A DNA stretch of 64,000 bases from Fibrobacterota bacterium (GTDB taxonomy: Bacteria; Fibrobacterota; Chitinivibrionia; Chitinivibrionales; FEN-1185), in NCBI GenBank assembly GCA_003165595.1, contig PLWQ01000013.1, positions 164,024 through 228,023 of the forward strand. Direction: 5' to 3'. The notes below the pieces were generated by a model that saw only the letters and a list, made by a program, of their open reading frames with translations, was not told the origin of the DNA and made no database searches. Shown here in pieces: positions 27,419 through 36,760 of the stretch. Positions within the stretch are counted from its first letter, which is position 1. Each line of letters starts with the position of its first letter. A program made the position numbers and the translations under genes.

Positions 27419-28740
27419 AGGTTTGCTTCCTTTATTTTCTTGCCGATGACTTCCACGCACTGCGTTGCCGCAATGCGGTATTGTTCACGGGAATCGCGCT
27501 CACGCACGGTGACCGTGTCGTCCTGAATCGACTGGCCGTCTACCGTAATGCAATAGGGAGTGCCGGCTTCGTCCTGGCGCGCATATCGCCTGCCGATGGA
27601 CGAATTGAGGTCGAACGAAGATCGAACCGAATTGTCCAGCAGGTCCCGGTAGATTTTTTCCGCTTTTTCGGGCATTCCCTCGCGCTTCACGAGCGGGAGG
27701 ACCGCCGCCTTGATGGGCGCGAGGCTCGGATGAAAATGCAGCACGGTGCGTGCATTATCGCCTTCACCGTCCACGTCGTAGGCGTCAACAAGGAAAGCGA
27801 GGGTGGCGCGGTCGGCGCCGGCAGCGGGCTCTATCACAAAGGGGAACATATGCTGCTTGGTTTCTTCATCGAAAAATGCAAGGCTCTTGCCGCTCGCGGT
27901 CGAATGCTGCTTGAGGTCGAAATCGGTGCGGTTTGCAATCCCTTCGAGCTCACTCCAGCCGAACGGAAACTTGTATTCCACGTCGACGCAGGCCTTGGCA
28001 TAATGGGCGAGTTCGTCTTTTGCGTGGTCGCGCAACCGCAGGTTGTCGGGCTTGATGCCGAGGGACTTGTACCATGCAAGCCGCTTGTCCCGCCAGTAGT
28101 CGTACCATTTCACGTCTTCTTCGGGCGGGACAAAGAATTCCATCTCCATTTGCTCGAATTCCCTGGTTCGATAGGTAAAGTTGCCGGGCGTGATTTCGTT
28201 GCGGAAGCTTTTGCCGATTTGCGCTATGCCGAACGGCGGTTTGAGACGCGCAGCCTGCTGGACATTGAGGAAATTGACGAAAATGCCCTGGGCGGTTTCG
28301 GGCCGCATATACACCACTGCCGAATTGTCTTCGAGCGGACCCATGAACGTTTTGAACATCAGGTTGAATTTTCTCACCTCCGTGAGCTCGCCGCCGCACT
28401 TGGGACATTTCTTGAGATCGGTGAGATGGTCGGCGCGGAAACGCTCTTTGCAGGATTTGCAGTCCACAAGCGGGTCCGTAAAGCCGGCAAGATGGCCCGA
28501 CGCTTCCCAGACTTTGGGGTGCATGAGAATGGCAGCATCAAGGCCGACAATGTCTCGGCGGTTGGTTACCATCGCCTTCCACCATGCTTCCTTGACATTG
28601 CGCTTGAGCTCGACGCCCAAGGGACCGTAGTCCCAGCAGCTGGAGAGGCCGCCGTAGATTTCGCTCGACTGGAAAATAAACCCGCGTCTTTTGCACAGGG
28701 AGACGATTGTCGACATAAGATCCGGAGGTTTTGAAGCCAT
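27403..28740 (-). CDS. glyQS: Glycyl-tRNA synthetase, single-chain dimeric type
   Basis: 445 residues, class II. Motif order: [14 protein letters not shown] and [19 protein letters not shown] at the N-terminus, a zinc-type insert CKSCKE...[31 protein letters not shown] and [12 protein letters not shown] (motif 2), and the motif 3 region [14 protein letters not shown]. The C-terminal ~110 residues form the anticodon-binding domain ([21 protein letters not shown]). It charges tRNA-Gly in the cytosol. This alpha2 form is the one used by Archaea, Eukarya and many FCB and Gram-positive bacteria rather than the alpha2beta2 form. Starts 35 bp after purC. Confidence 0.93.
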   Translation of the reverse strand: MASKPPDLMSTIVSLCKRRGFIFQSSEIYGGLSSCWDYGPLGVELKRNVKEAWWKAMVTNRRDIVGLDAAILMHPKVWEASGHLAGFTDPLVDCKSCKERFRADHLTDLKKCPKCGGELTEVRKFNLMFKTFMGPLEDNSAVVYMRPETAQGIFVNFLNVQQAARLKPPFGIAQIGKSFRNEITPGNFTYRTREFEQMEMEFFVPPEEDVKWYDYWRDKRLAWYKSLGIKPDNLRLRDHAKDELAHYAKACVDVEYKFPFGWSELEGIANRTDFDLKQHSTASGKSLAFFDEETKQHMFPFVIEPAAGADRATLAFLVDAYDVDGEGDNARTVLHFHPSLAPIKAAVLPLVKREGMPEKAEKIYRDLLDNSVRSSFDLNSSIGRRYARQDEAGTPYCITVDGQSIQDDTVTVRERDSREQYRIAATQCVEVIGKKIKEANLCLSA

Positions 28741-28775
28741 TATAAAATCCTTTAATGCAAAGATGTAAGACGTTG

Positions 28776-29747
28776 CTATCTTGTTAGATACGGCCCAAGG
28801 TTGTTGGCGAGGCGCTGTTGCATGGGCATGGAGGCGTCAACCTCAAAATCCATGCCTGTTATCATTTCGTACAACTGGATATACCGGTGCGAAAGTTCGA
28901 CCACTAGCTCCCTGGGAGCCTGGGGCAGCACGGCGTCTTTGTACGGATCGCAATGTTCCTTGAACCAGAGCCGCAGGAATTCCTTGTCGATGTTTTCCGG
29001 TTCCTGTTTGTTCGCGATTCGTTGTTTGAAGGAGTCCTTGAGCCAGTACCGTGAAGAATCGGGAGTGTGAATCTCATCAATCAACAGAATTGTACCCTTG
29101 TCGTCCATGCCGAATTCGTATTTGGTGTCAACAAGGATCAGGCCGTTCTGGTCGGCAATGTTCGTGCCGCGTTGAAACAGCGCAAGCACGATGTTCTCAA
29201 GCTGCTTCCAGGTTTTTTCTTCGATGATGCCCCTGCCGACTATGTCGGCCGCCGAGATCGATTCATCGTGCTGGTCCGATTTTGTGGTAGGCGTGAGGAT
29301 GGGTTTCTCGAATTTCTGGTTCTTGGTCATGCCATCGGAAAGCACGTTGCCGCATATGGTGCGCAGGCCCTTGGAATACAGCGTCCATGCGGATGTGTCC
29401 GTAGAACCCGTGAGATAGCCCCGCACAACGAATTCCACGGGAAACACCTTGCATTTCTTTGCCACGGTCACGTTCGGGTCCGGAATTTCGATCACCGCAT
29501 TTGAAACGATATCCCGAGTATTGTCAAACCAGAATGAGCTCACCTGGTTAAGAACCTGGCCTTTGTACGGTATGGACGCGAGGATGCGGTCGAACGCGCT
29601 TTGACGGTCCGTAGTAATGAGCAGCATCCTGTCGCCAAGGTCGTAGGTGTCGCGGACTTTGCCCTTCTTCCTGTTAGGCAACCCGAGAAATGATGTATCG
29701 TCAAGGCAGTTGGCCAGGTTCTTTTCGATAAGTTCTCTTGAAATCAT
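28776..29747 (-). CDS. purC: Phosphoribosylaminoimidazole-succinocarboxamide synthase (SAICAR synthase)
   Basis: About 323 residues from [17 protein letters not shown]; a longer frame to 29891 is not supported by family alignment. Landmarks: [25 protein letters not shown] (ATP loop), [35 protein letters not shown] and the C-terminal region [14 protein letters not shown]. It joins CAIR and aspartate in purine synthesis. Length fits the longer PurC form found in FCB bacteria and eukaryotes. First gene of the minus-strand unit purC-glyQS-ddl-tsaB. Confidence 0.93.
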   Translation of the reverse strand: MISRELIEKNLANCLDDTSFLGLPNRKKGKVRDTYDLGDRMLLITTDRQSAFDRILASIPYKGQVLNQVSSFWFDNTRDIVSNAVIEIPDPNVTVAKKCKVFPVEFVVRGYLTGSTDTSAWTLYSKGLRTICGNVLSDGMTKNQKFEKPILTPTTKSDQHDESISAADIVGRGIIEEKTWKQLENIVLALFQRGTNIADQNGLILVDTKYEFGMDDKGTILLIDEIHTPDSSRYWLKDSFKQRIANKQEPENIDKEFLRLWFKEHCDPYKDAVLPQAPRELVVELSHRYIQLYEMITGMDFEVDASMPMQQRLANNLGPYLTR

Positions 29748-30256
29748 GAGCCGGTCTCGTGTTTCGGTTGCTGGTTGAGTCTCGGGAAAAAAAAGCGGTA
29801 AAACTATTGATCCAAAATAGTTTATGTCGGTGGAAGGGGTAAAGGAATGCAAGGCTGCGGTTTGTCCTGATGATAATTGCGGCGCTCGCAATGCATCTTA
29901 CGAATTTGCTTTCAATGTTATTTTGAGCATGGGTGTCATCGCGAGCGCAGCGTGGCGATCTCGTACGGTTGAGATTGCTTCGTCGCGGACTCCTCGCAAT
30001 GACATGCGGTCAACTTGAATGCCAATCAGAATAGGCTGTGATCAGGCTGCGGGGCGGCCTCAGGAGGCGCATCAGTTGTTTGGCTGTTGCGCCGCGCGAA
30101 GCGGTTAAACGCTGCTTTCTGCCGGATTTCGATCACCATCTAACCGACAAAACTATTTTTTGTCATGTCCGGGTGACCGTATTGATGGGGCCATTGCGGC
30201 AACGTGAACACGAGCAACCTTTTCCCGGATATTTGCTCTAATAGATGAGGCCAATC
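29748..30256. other. Intergenic region with an inverted repeat
   Basis: 509 bp between divergent purC and the TPR gene. It holds the inverted repeat 29934-30004. The part 30030-30240 reads as non-coding; a short open frame (30038-30241) has no start context and an unbiased composition. No clear promoter hexamers were found, although both flanking genes need one here. Confidence 0.45.
29934..30004. repeat. Interspersed repeat of the GTCAT-CGCGAG...CTCGCAATGAC type
   Basis: Outer ends TGTCATCGCGAG and CTCGCAATGACA are near reverse complements, and the inner parts GGCGATCTC / GAGATTGCT pair as well, leaving a loop around 29963-29970. This is the classical form of a short interspersed repeat found in many unrelated genomes (ends CATTGCGAG/CTCGCAATG, inner GAGATTGC). 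Related half copies occur near 19430 and 61228. Confidence 0.7.
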
Positions 30257-32146
30257 ATGAGCTTTAGAGTTCTCATCAAGAACTGTGATGACCCAGCCGC
30301 CAGGGTTCGAATTGCCGAACTGGCTGCCCGGCTGTCGGGCGCATCAGCTGAAACAGTACTCACTGGCTGGGGCAAGGACTCTATTTACATCTATGGAGAG
30401 CCGGACTACCGGAAGGCGTTGGAAACGAAGCGGCAACTTCAGGCCTTGGGCGCGGAGGTCAGATTAGTGGACGACGATGCGGAAGCCCCGGACGAAGCCG
30501 GGGAGATGAAAATTGACAATGAGGAAGACGGTCGAATCCTGAGCGACGAAGAATATGTTCGCGCCCTCAACGCGCGCAGCGACATCTTCTTTCTGGAAAA
30601 AGGCGCAAAGCTGCGGAATATCGAATCCGCCGCTTTGGCAATCGGTATACTGGCCGGCGTTTGGATAACCACTGTCCCGCAGAAGCGGATTGCTCCGGAC
30701 TTCTTTCAGACCATCCGGAACGAACGAAAAGCAACCCTATATCACGGTCAGGAATTACCGGAACCCCCCGTTGATAGCTTGGCGGAAGAAATGCCCGAAG
30801 AAAGAACGGCGTCTTTGCCAGCCTACATTGACCGAGCCGACCTCGGTCAGACGCAAAAACCGTTTGTGTCGAGGCATGCTTCGCTCAGACAACGCAAGAA
30901 AAGTACCGGCGCCAGGCCTGAATCCGGCACAATCACAATGCATGACCTCGTGGGCTCGCCGGTGAGAGCCAGGCCGCCGGCTGCACCTCTGTCTGCCGCC
31001 ACCGGCGTTGCGGGAGACACAGCAACGCCGCAGTTTCGAATTCTCCTAAGTCAGGGCAATAGCCTGGAGAAACAGGGGAAACACGCCGATGCTCTTGCCG
31101 CGTTTCGAAGCGCGCTTAGACGGGATCCCCGCAATTCCCTCGCTCTTGGCGGGATCGGGGACGTGTTTCTGCACATAGGATTCCTGGACTCCGCCGAATT
31201 TGCCTACGATTCGGCACTTTCGGCAAATCCAAAGAATCCAATTGCCCACAATGGGCTTGGGTCCGTTCGGTATTACAATTCCGACATGGCTGCAAATCCT
31301 CACTGGGACGACCGCATGAAAATATCCGACCCCAAGCGATACATCAAAGCCCAGTTCGACAGCGCCATTGCGGAATACACGGCCGCGTTTTCGCTCGACA
31401 GCTCCTACGTCGAAGCATTGACAAATCGGGGGGTGCTCCGCGACATCCACGGCCAGGCCGACAGCGCGATACGTGATTACAGCCTCGCCATTCGCATTAA
31501 CCCTTCGTATGCGGACGCATTTTGCAAAAGGGCGTCAACATACAAATCCACGGGCAAACTCAAGGAAGCCATCGCCGATTATACCGCTGCAATTAAACTC
31601 GGACCGGGCTCCTATATTTTCGACCCGCCTCTGCACTTTGCAAATGCCTTCTACGGCCGGGGGCTCGTGCGCCACAAAGCCGGCGACTTCACCGGCGCCA
31701 TTGCGGATTTCGACAGTTGCCTTGCCATCTCTCCGAATCATGCGCTGGCGCTTTTGAACAAGGGAATCGCCTTTGCAGACCAGCTTCGACTGGACAGCGC
31801 AATTGCACAATACACCAAGGCCATCGCCCTACTCTCGCCCCTCGAATACGCAGGCGCGCAGGGCCTGGCATTTTTGCACAGGGGAACCGCGTACAAGAAT
31901 CTGGGAAAGTACGACGCTGCAATTTCCGATTATGCCAGGGCGTTTAAATTCCCCGGACTGGCGGCGCGATCGTGCTGGCGGCTTGCCGAATGCTGCTGCC
32001 TCAAACATGATACGGCAAACGCGATTTCCTGGCTCAACAAGGCTGTTTCCAACGGGTTCTCCGATTTTGCCGCGTGGAAAAGGGACAAGGATTTGTCGGA
32101 GTTGTGGAAGGATAAGGATTTTTTGGAGATAGTGGGGAAGAGGTAA
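30257..32146 (+). CDS. TPR-repeat membrane protein with an N-terminal alpha/beta domain
   Basis: About 629 residues from MSFRVLIKNCDD (an ATG at 30245 is four codons upstream). Residues 1-75 look like a small alpha/beta domain (FRVLIKNCDD...KALETKRQLQALGAEVRLVDD) that I cannot name, though the 'GAEVRLVD' end resembles L7/L12-C-terminal-like folds. A single membrane segment lies at about 118-137 (AALAIGILAGVWITTVP). After a Pro/Ala linker, about eight TPRs run from residue 265 to the end (ALAAFRSALRRDPRNSLAL, YADAFCKRASTYKSTGKL, ALALLNKGIAFADQL). Probably a cytosolic sensor/scaffold with periplasmic TPRs. Confidence 0.75.
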   Translation: MSFRVLIKNCDDPAARVRIAELAARLSGASAETVLTGWGKDSIYIYGEPDYRKALETKRQLQALGAEVRLVDDDAEAPDEAGEMKIDNEEDGRILSDEEYVRALNARSDIFFLEKGAKLRNIESAALAIGILAGVWITTVPQKRIAPDFFQTIRNERKATLYHGQELPEPPVDSLAEEMPEERTASLPAYIDRADLGQTQKPFVSRHASLRQRKKSTGARPESGTITMHDLVGSPVRARPPAAPLSAATGVAGDTATPQFRILLSQGNSLEKQGKHADALAAFRSALRRDPRNSLALGGIGDVFLHIGFLDSAEFAYDSALSANPKNPIAHNGLGSVRYYNSDMAANPHWDDRMKISDPKRYIKAQFDSAIAEYTAAFSLDSSYVEALTNRGVLRDIHGQADSAIRDYSLAIRINPSYADAFCKRASTYKSTGKLKEAIADYTAAIKLGPGSYIFDPPLHFANAFYGRGLVRHKAGDFTGAIADFDSCLAISPNHALALLNKGIAFADQLRLDSAIAQYTKAIALLSPLEYAGAQGLAFLHRGTAYKNLGKYDAAISDYARAFKFPGLAARSCWRLAECCCLKHDTANAISWLNKAVSNGFSDFAAWKRDKDLSELWKDKDFLEIVGKR

Positions 32147-32221
32147 TAATTGACATTTGTCCAAAGCACAGTCAGGTTAGGTTTGGAAAAATTCAAGATT
32201 AAATTCAAAGTCAAGAGTTGG

Positions 32222-32238
32222 TAAGGGCTCCGCCCTTA
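32222..32238. terminator. Small hairpin after the TPR gene
   Basis: TAAGGGC - TCC - GCCCTTA, a perfect 7-bp stem with a 3-base loop, 76 bp after the TPR stop. No T-run follows, so it is at best a weak terminator. Confidence 0.3.
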
Positions 32239-32392
32239 AGATCCCGCTTCAGTCACGTCGTCTCTCCCAAATTTGTCACCTCACCCACGAAACATGTATC
32301 TTCACTAGCGACCGTGCAGTCTGCATATGGGTTAAACGAACTCTGGAATTTGTCACCGTAGTTGCGGGAAAGTCCGGCTTGGAGCCTGCGAA

Positions 32393-35300
32393 ATGAAGAC
32401 CCTTGGAATTTGCTTTGGCGCGACGTCGGTCCAGTTTGCAATAGTAAATGGCGACTCCGAATTCAAGACTGTTGAACAATCCGGCCGCATGGTACACGAA
32501 GGTGATCCCGGCCGAAAGCTTCGGGAACTGCTGGATCGTCTCGATTTGTTCGACATAGACCGCATTGCCGTCACCGGGCGGAGCTTCCGGTCCGGCGTGG
32601 CGCTCACCGGCATTTCCGAGCCTGAGGCGATTGAGGCGGCGCTCCGGGAGGATTTCCGTGATACGCCGTTTCCGAATCTGGTGGTTTCGCTGGGCGGCGA
32701 GACGCAATTGGTGTACAAGCTTGGCGAACAGGGCGGGATTGCATCGGTTCATTCCGGCAACAAATGCGCCTCGGGCACGGGCGAATTCTTCCTGCAACAG
32801 ATTCGGCGGATGGGATTATCGCTCGAAACCGCCGTTTCGCTTGCGCAGAAGGGCACGCCGCACAAGATTGCGGGCCGGTGCAGCGTTTTCTGCAAGAGCG
32901 ATTGCACGCATGCGCTTAACAAAGGTGAGCCCATCGAGAATATCACCGCGGGCCTGTGCACCATGGTCGCGGACAAAATCACCGACCTCATCAAGGACCT
33001 GCCCTGCGAGAGGGTGATGCTCGTGGGCGGCGGTTCGCTCAATACGGCGGTTGTGAAGATCCTGGGCGGGCGATTCGCGTCGCTCGTGACGCCCGAAACC
33101 GCCTCATTCTATGAAGCCTACGGGGCTGCGCTGTGGGCTTTTGCCAACCCGTGCCGGGCCGTTCCCGGAAACAGGAGCGACCTCGCGCACGGCTCGGCAA
33201 CCGGCTTCGGTTGTCATCCTCCGCTTTCCGAATCGGAACATCTTGTCCAGTTCAAACAGCCTGTGCGCGACTCGTTCGACCCGGCGGCCGAATACGTCCT
33301 TGGACTTGACGTCGGTTCCACCACCACCAAGGCCGTGCTGATGAACCGCGACTCCAAACGGATCTCAACTTCGGTGTATCTGCGCACAAGCGGGAATCCT
33401 GTTGAAGCCTCCAGGAAATGCTATGCCGCGATTCTTGCTTCCGTCGGAAATTGTGGTGCGTCAATCGTGGGGCTCGGCGTCACCGGGTCGGGCCGGCAGA
33501 TTGCGGGACTGCACGCGCTCACCGCAAACGTAATCAACGAGATAATCGCCCATGCCACTGCCGCTGCCCATTTCGACAAGGACGTGGACACGATTTTCGA
33601 AATAGGGGGCCAGGACGCGAAATATACGTATCTTACCGGAGGCGTCCCTTCCGATTACGCAATGAATGAGGCATGCAGCGCAGGCACAGGTTCGTTCCTG
33701 GAGGAATCTGCTCTCGAATCCCTGAATGTGAAAATGGAGGACATCGGCGGCCTGGCGCTTGCCGGATGCGCGCCTCCCAATTTCACCGATCAGTGCGCCG
33801 CATTCATCTCAAGCGACATCAAACTGGCGGGCCAGCAGGGGACAAGCAGGAACAACATTCTTGCCGGGCTGGTGTATTCCATCTGCCTCAACTACCTCAA
33901 TCGCGTCAAGGGTTCGCGGCCTGTGGGCAGGAAGATCTTTATGCAGGGCGGTGTATGCTACAACAAGGCCGTGCCCGTTGCCATGGCCTCGTTGCTCAAG
34001 ACGCAAATCGTGGTTCCGCCGGATCCCGGTCTCATGGGCGCGCTGGGTGTGGCGCTTGAAACGGACAGCCGTTTGCGTTTGGGACTGAGCGAGCCCATGC
34101 ATTTCGACCTGGCCGAGCTCGCCGGACGCCAGGCTGTTCGAGAGGGCAGCTTTGTATGCGCAGGCGGCAGGGAAAAATGCGACAGGAAATGCGAGATCGC
34201 AAAGATCCGCATTGCAGGAACCGTGCATCCGTTCGGCGGAACATGCAACCGGTACTACAACCTTCGCCTCAAGTCCGAAATCGTTACCGAAGGATTGGAT
34301 CTTGTCGCGGTTCGAGAAAGGCTCCTGTTCGAGACGTACGGCGTTGCCCCTGTACGTGAGCCGCGTCACCAGCATACCGTCGGATTGTGCCGTTCGTTTC
34401 TGACGCATTCCCTCTACCCGCTGTACTCACATTTTTTTGCGGGAATGGGGTATGCCGTGGTACTCTCCGACGAAGTGGATCCCGAAGGCATTTCGCGCAT
34501 CGAGTCGGCCTATTGCCTGCCCGCCGAAATCACACACGGAAGTTTTTTCAACCTTCTCAAGAAGAACCTCGATTACATATTTGTCCCGCACGTGATGCAG
34601 GTGCCTGTGAAGAACGTACCGACGTACAGCCGGTTATGCGTATTTGTCCAGGGAGAGTCGTATTTCCTCAAAACCACGTTCCGTAAGGAGATCGACAATT
34701 CGCCCACGGTGGTGCTTTCACCCATCCTGCGCATGGGCAGGAACTATGAGCAGGCGAGGGCGCCGCTGTGCGCCATGGCAGCGAAGATGGGCATCGCCGA
34801 GTCGGCGGCTGCCAAGGCCTTCGATCATGCCTGCGCCATGCAGCGGGCCTTTGACACAAAACTGCGGCACGTGGGCGCGGAAACGCTGTCGTGGCTGGAT
34901 TCGCATCCGGAAACATTCGGCATCGTTTTGTTCGGCAGGCCGTACAACGCGTTTTCCTCCGATGCAAACATGGGCGTTCCGCACAAGACGGCCTCTCGCG
35001 GCCACCTGATTATTCCGCACGACATGCTGCCCACGGATCATTATGAGGTTGGTAAACAGATGTTCTGGGCAATGGGCCAAAAGATCATGAAGTCGGCCAA
35101 ATTCGTGCAACGGCATGACCGGCTTTTCGGCTTCTACGTCACGAATTTTTCCTGCGGCCCGGATTCGTTTCTCCTCACGTATTTTCGAAATCTCATGGGC
35201 GCAAAGCCGTCGCTCACGCTCGAACTCGATCAGCACACCGCGGACGCAGGTATCGACACCCGGATCGAGGCGGCTCTCGACATTATGAAGAGTTGGCAAA

Positions 35301-36712
35301 GGGCGCCTGCTGTCGGCCACCGCCGGACCTCCCGCGGATTTGTGCCTGCACGGGTCTCGTTTGAGGGCAAGGAGCTGCTTGTGCATGCGTCGGACGGCCG
35401 TGTGCGTTCCATTTTTGATCCCGATGTTGAGATTGTGTTGCCCTCCATGGGACGCTTTGCAACCGAGGGAACAGCGGCCGTGATGCGCGGCATCGGCATC
35501 AATGCCAGGGCGCTTCCGATTTCCGACAAGGAAATTCTGCTTGAAGGCAGGAAGAACACGTCGTGCAAAGAATGCCTGCCGTATATTCTCACCACCGGAT
35601 CGTTTCTCAAGTACCTTGCGACCCGTCCGTCGCAGGACAAAATCACGTTGTTCTTCATGGCTTCCGGCGGCGGTCCGTGCAGGCTCGGCCAGTATTGCAC
35701 GGCTTTGGATCAGCTCTTTGTGAGCCTTAAGATCTCCAACGCGGCAACGCTTCCTATGACAAACGAGAACGGATACGCGGGCCTGGGAAGCCGCGCGCTG
35801 CTGTCGTCGTCGCAGTCCATTTTGATTGCCGACGTCCTGTGCGACATCAGAAGCTTTCTCGCCGTTGCGGCAGTCAACAAGACAGCCGCGCTTGCGGCGC
35901 TGGAGGAATGCTGGCGCGATATTCTTGCCTATTTTGAAGGCAGGAACGGGAGGCATCTTTCGGCAGTGCTTGCATCGGTGAGCCGCAGGCTTGCGCTTGT
36001 TCCGCTTGCGCGGCGGCCGGGAGAGGTTCCCGTTGTCTCGCTTATCGGGGAAATATTCGTGCGCCACGACGAGTTCTCCAGGAAGAACATTGCCGAATAC
36101 CTGGAAAACCGGGGCATCATGGTGAAGATAGCTCCGGTCACCGAATACCTCGCCTACAGCAATTACGTTATCAACCAGGGGCTGGGGGAGAAGGAAATGT
36201 CGTTGGCCGAACAAATGAAAATGCATATCGTTGCCGGCGTGCAGGAGTGGTGGGAGCGCAGGATAAAGAGCGCGCTCGCAAAGAGCGGATGTTACGCCGG
36301 GGAAATGATACGCGTGGAAAAAACCATCGCGTCCGCCACGCATGTGATGAACGAAAACTTTCGCGGCGAATGCATCCTTACCGTTGGCCTGGGCCTGCGC
36401 GAAATCCTGCACGATTCATGCGGCGTGATATCGATCGGGCCGTTCGGCTGCATGCCGTCCCGTGTTGCCGAGGCCGTGCTCAAGAAAGAAATGAACGCGC
36501 AAGGCAAGGCGCGGATGAACGTATCCTTTTTCAATAAGAAATTGCTGGATCGGATTCCGGAGTTCCCTTTCCTGGCTGTAGAAACCGACGGCAGCCCGTT
36601 CCCGCAGCTTGTGGAGGCCAACCTCGAGGCGTTCGTGGTACAGGCCAAGCGAGTGCACGAGAAGATGAAGGAAGCCAAGGTACGGCATCGAGTGTTGGAT
36701 GGAGTGCGCTAA
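32393..36712 (+). CDS. Giant acyl-CoA dehydratase activase-type fusion (two BadF/HgdC domains, HgdB-like parts)
   Basis: 1439 residues. First ASKHA ATPase domain about 1-260 (LGICFGATSVQFAIVNG, HSGNKCASGTGEFFLQQ, CSVFCKSDC cysteines, MLVGGGSLN). Second ASKHA domain about 299-560 (YVLGLDVGSTTTKAVLM, FEIGGQDAKYTYL, NEACSAGTGSFLEE, QGGVCYNKAV). Then a Cys-rich link (CAGGREKCDRKCE, GGTCNRYYNL, about 585-625) and HgdB/DUF2229-like segments (GLCRSFLTHSLYPLYSHFF; LFGRPYNAF; SFSCGPDS-like; CKECLPYILTTGSFLKY; SGGGPCRLGQY). Such fusions belong to the 2-hydroxyacyl-CoA dehydratase/benzoyl-CoA reductase activator superfamily: ATP-driven electron transfer through a 4Fe-4S cluster. The physiological acceptor of the fused form is not established. 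Confidence 0.88.
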   Translation: MKTLGICFGATSVQFAIVNGDSEFKTVEQSGRMVHEGDPGRKLRELLDRLDLFDIDRIAVTGRSFRSGVALTGISEPEAIEAALREDFRDTPFPNLVVSLGGETQLVYKLGEQGGIASVHSGNKCASGTGEFFLQQIRRMGLSLETAVSLAQKGTPHKIAGRCSVFCKSDCTHALNKGEPIENITAGLCTMVADKITDLIKDLPCERVMLVGGGSLNTAVVKILGGRFASLVTPETASFYEAYGAALWAFANPCRAVPGNRSDLAHGSATGFGCHPPLSESEHLVQFKQPVRDSFDPAAEYVLGLDVGSTTTKAVLMNRDSKRISTSVYLRTSGNPVEASRKCYAAILASVGNCGASIVGLGVTGSGRQIAGLHALTANVINEIIAHATAAAHFDKDVDTIFEIGGQDAKYTYLTGGVPSDYAMNEACSAGTGSFLEESALESLNVKMEDIGGLALAGCAPPNFTDQCAAFISSDIKLAGQQGTSRNNILAGLVYSICLNYLNRVKGSRPVGRKIFMQGGVCYNKAVPVAMASLLKTQIVVPPDPGLMGALGVALETDSRLRLGLSEPMHFDLAELAGRQAVREGSFVCAGGREKCDRKCEIAKIRIAGTVHPFGGTCNRYYNLRLKSEIVTEGLDLVAVRERLLFETYGVAPVREPRHQHTVGLCRSFLTHSLYPLYSHFFAGMGYAVVLSDEVDPEGISRIESAYCLPAEITHGSFFNLLKKNLDYIFVPHVMQVPVKNVPTYSRLCVFVQGESYFLKTTFRKEIDNSPTVVLSPILRMGRNYEQARAPLCAMAAKMGIAESAAAKAFDHACAMQRAFDTKLRHVGAETLSWLDSHPETFGIVLFGRPYNAFSSDANMGVPHKTASRGHLIIPHDMLPTDHYEVGKQMFWAMGQKIMKSAKFVQRHDRLFGFYVTNFSCGPDSFLLTYFRNLMGAKPSLTLELDQHTADAGIDTRIEAALDIMKSWQRAPAVGHRRTSRGFVPARVSFEGKELLVHASDGRVRSIFDPDVEIVLPSMGRFATEGTAAVMRGIGINARALPISDKEILLEGRKNTSCKECLPYILTTGSFLKYLATRPSQDKITLFFMASGGGPCRLGQYCTALDQLFVSLKISNAATLPMTNENGYAGLGSRALLSSSQSILIADVLCDIRSFLAVAAVNKTAALAALEECWRDILAYFEGRNGRHLSAVLASVSRRLALVPLARRPGEVPVVSLIGEIFVRHDEFSRKNIAEYLENRGIMVKIAPVTEYLAYSNYVINQGLGEKEMSLAEQMKMHIVAGVQEWWERRIKSALAKSGCYAGEMIRVEKTIASATHVMNENFRGECILTVGLGLREILHDSCGVISIGPFGCMPSRVAEAVLKKEMNAQGKARMNVSFFNKKLLDRIPEFPFLAVETDGSPFPQLVEANLEAFVVQAKRVHEKMKEAKVRHRVLDGVR

Positions 36713-36760
36713 CCCGGTCAAGATAACCCGAAACTTGACGCGGTTTAGGTTTGAGTTTCT

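Noticed and set aside
27481..28734. Plus-strand open frame of 417 codons over glyQS
   Set aside because: Antisense to the glycyl-tRNA synthetase, whose motifs are complete.
30038..30241. Plus-strand frame of 67 codons before the TPR gene
   Set aside because: No ribosome binding site, Arg/Cys-rich random composition, next to a dispersed repeat.
34718..36412. Long minus-strand open frame (564 codons) inside the activase fusion
   Set aside because: It is antisense to a fully conserved region of the activase, has no ribosome binding site and reads as a His/Arg/Gly-rich shadow typical of G+C-rich antisense frames.
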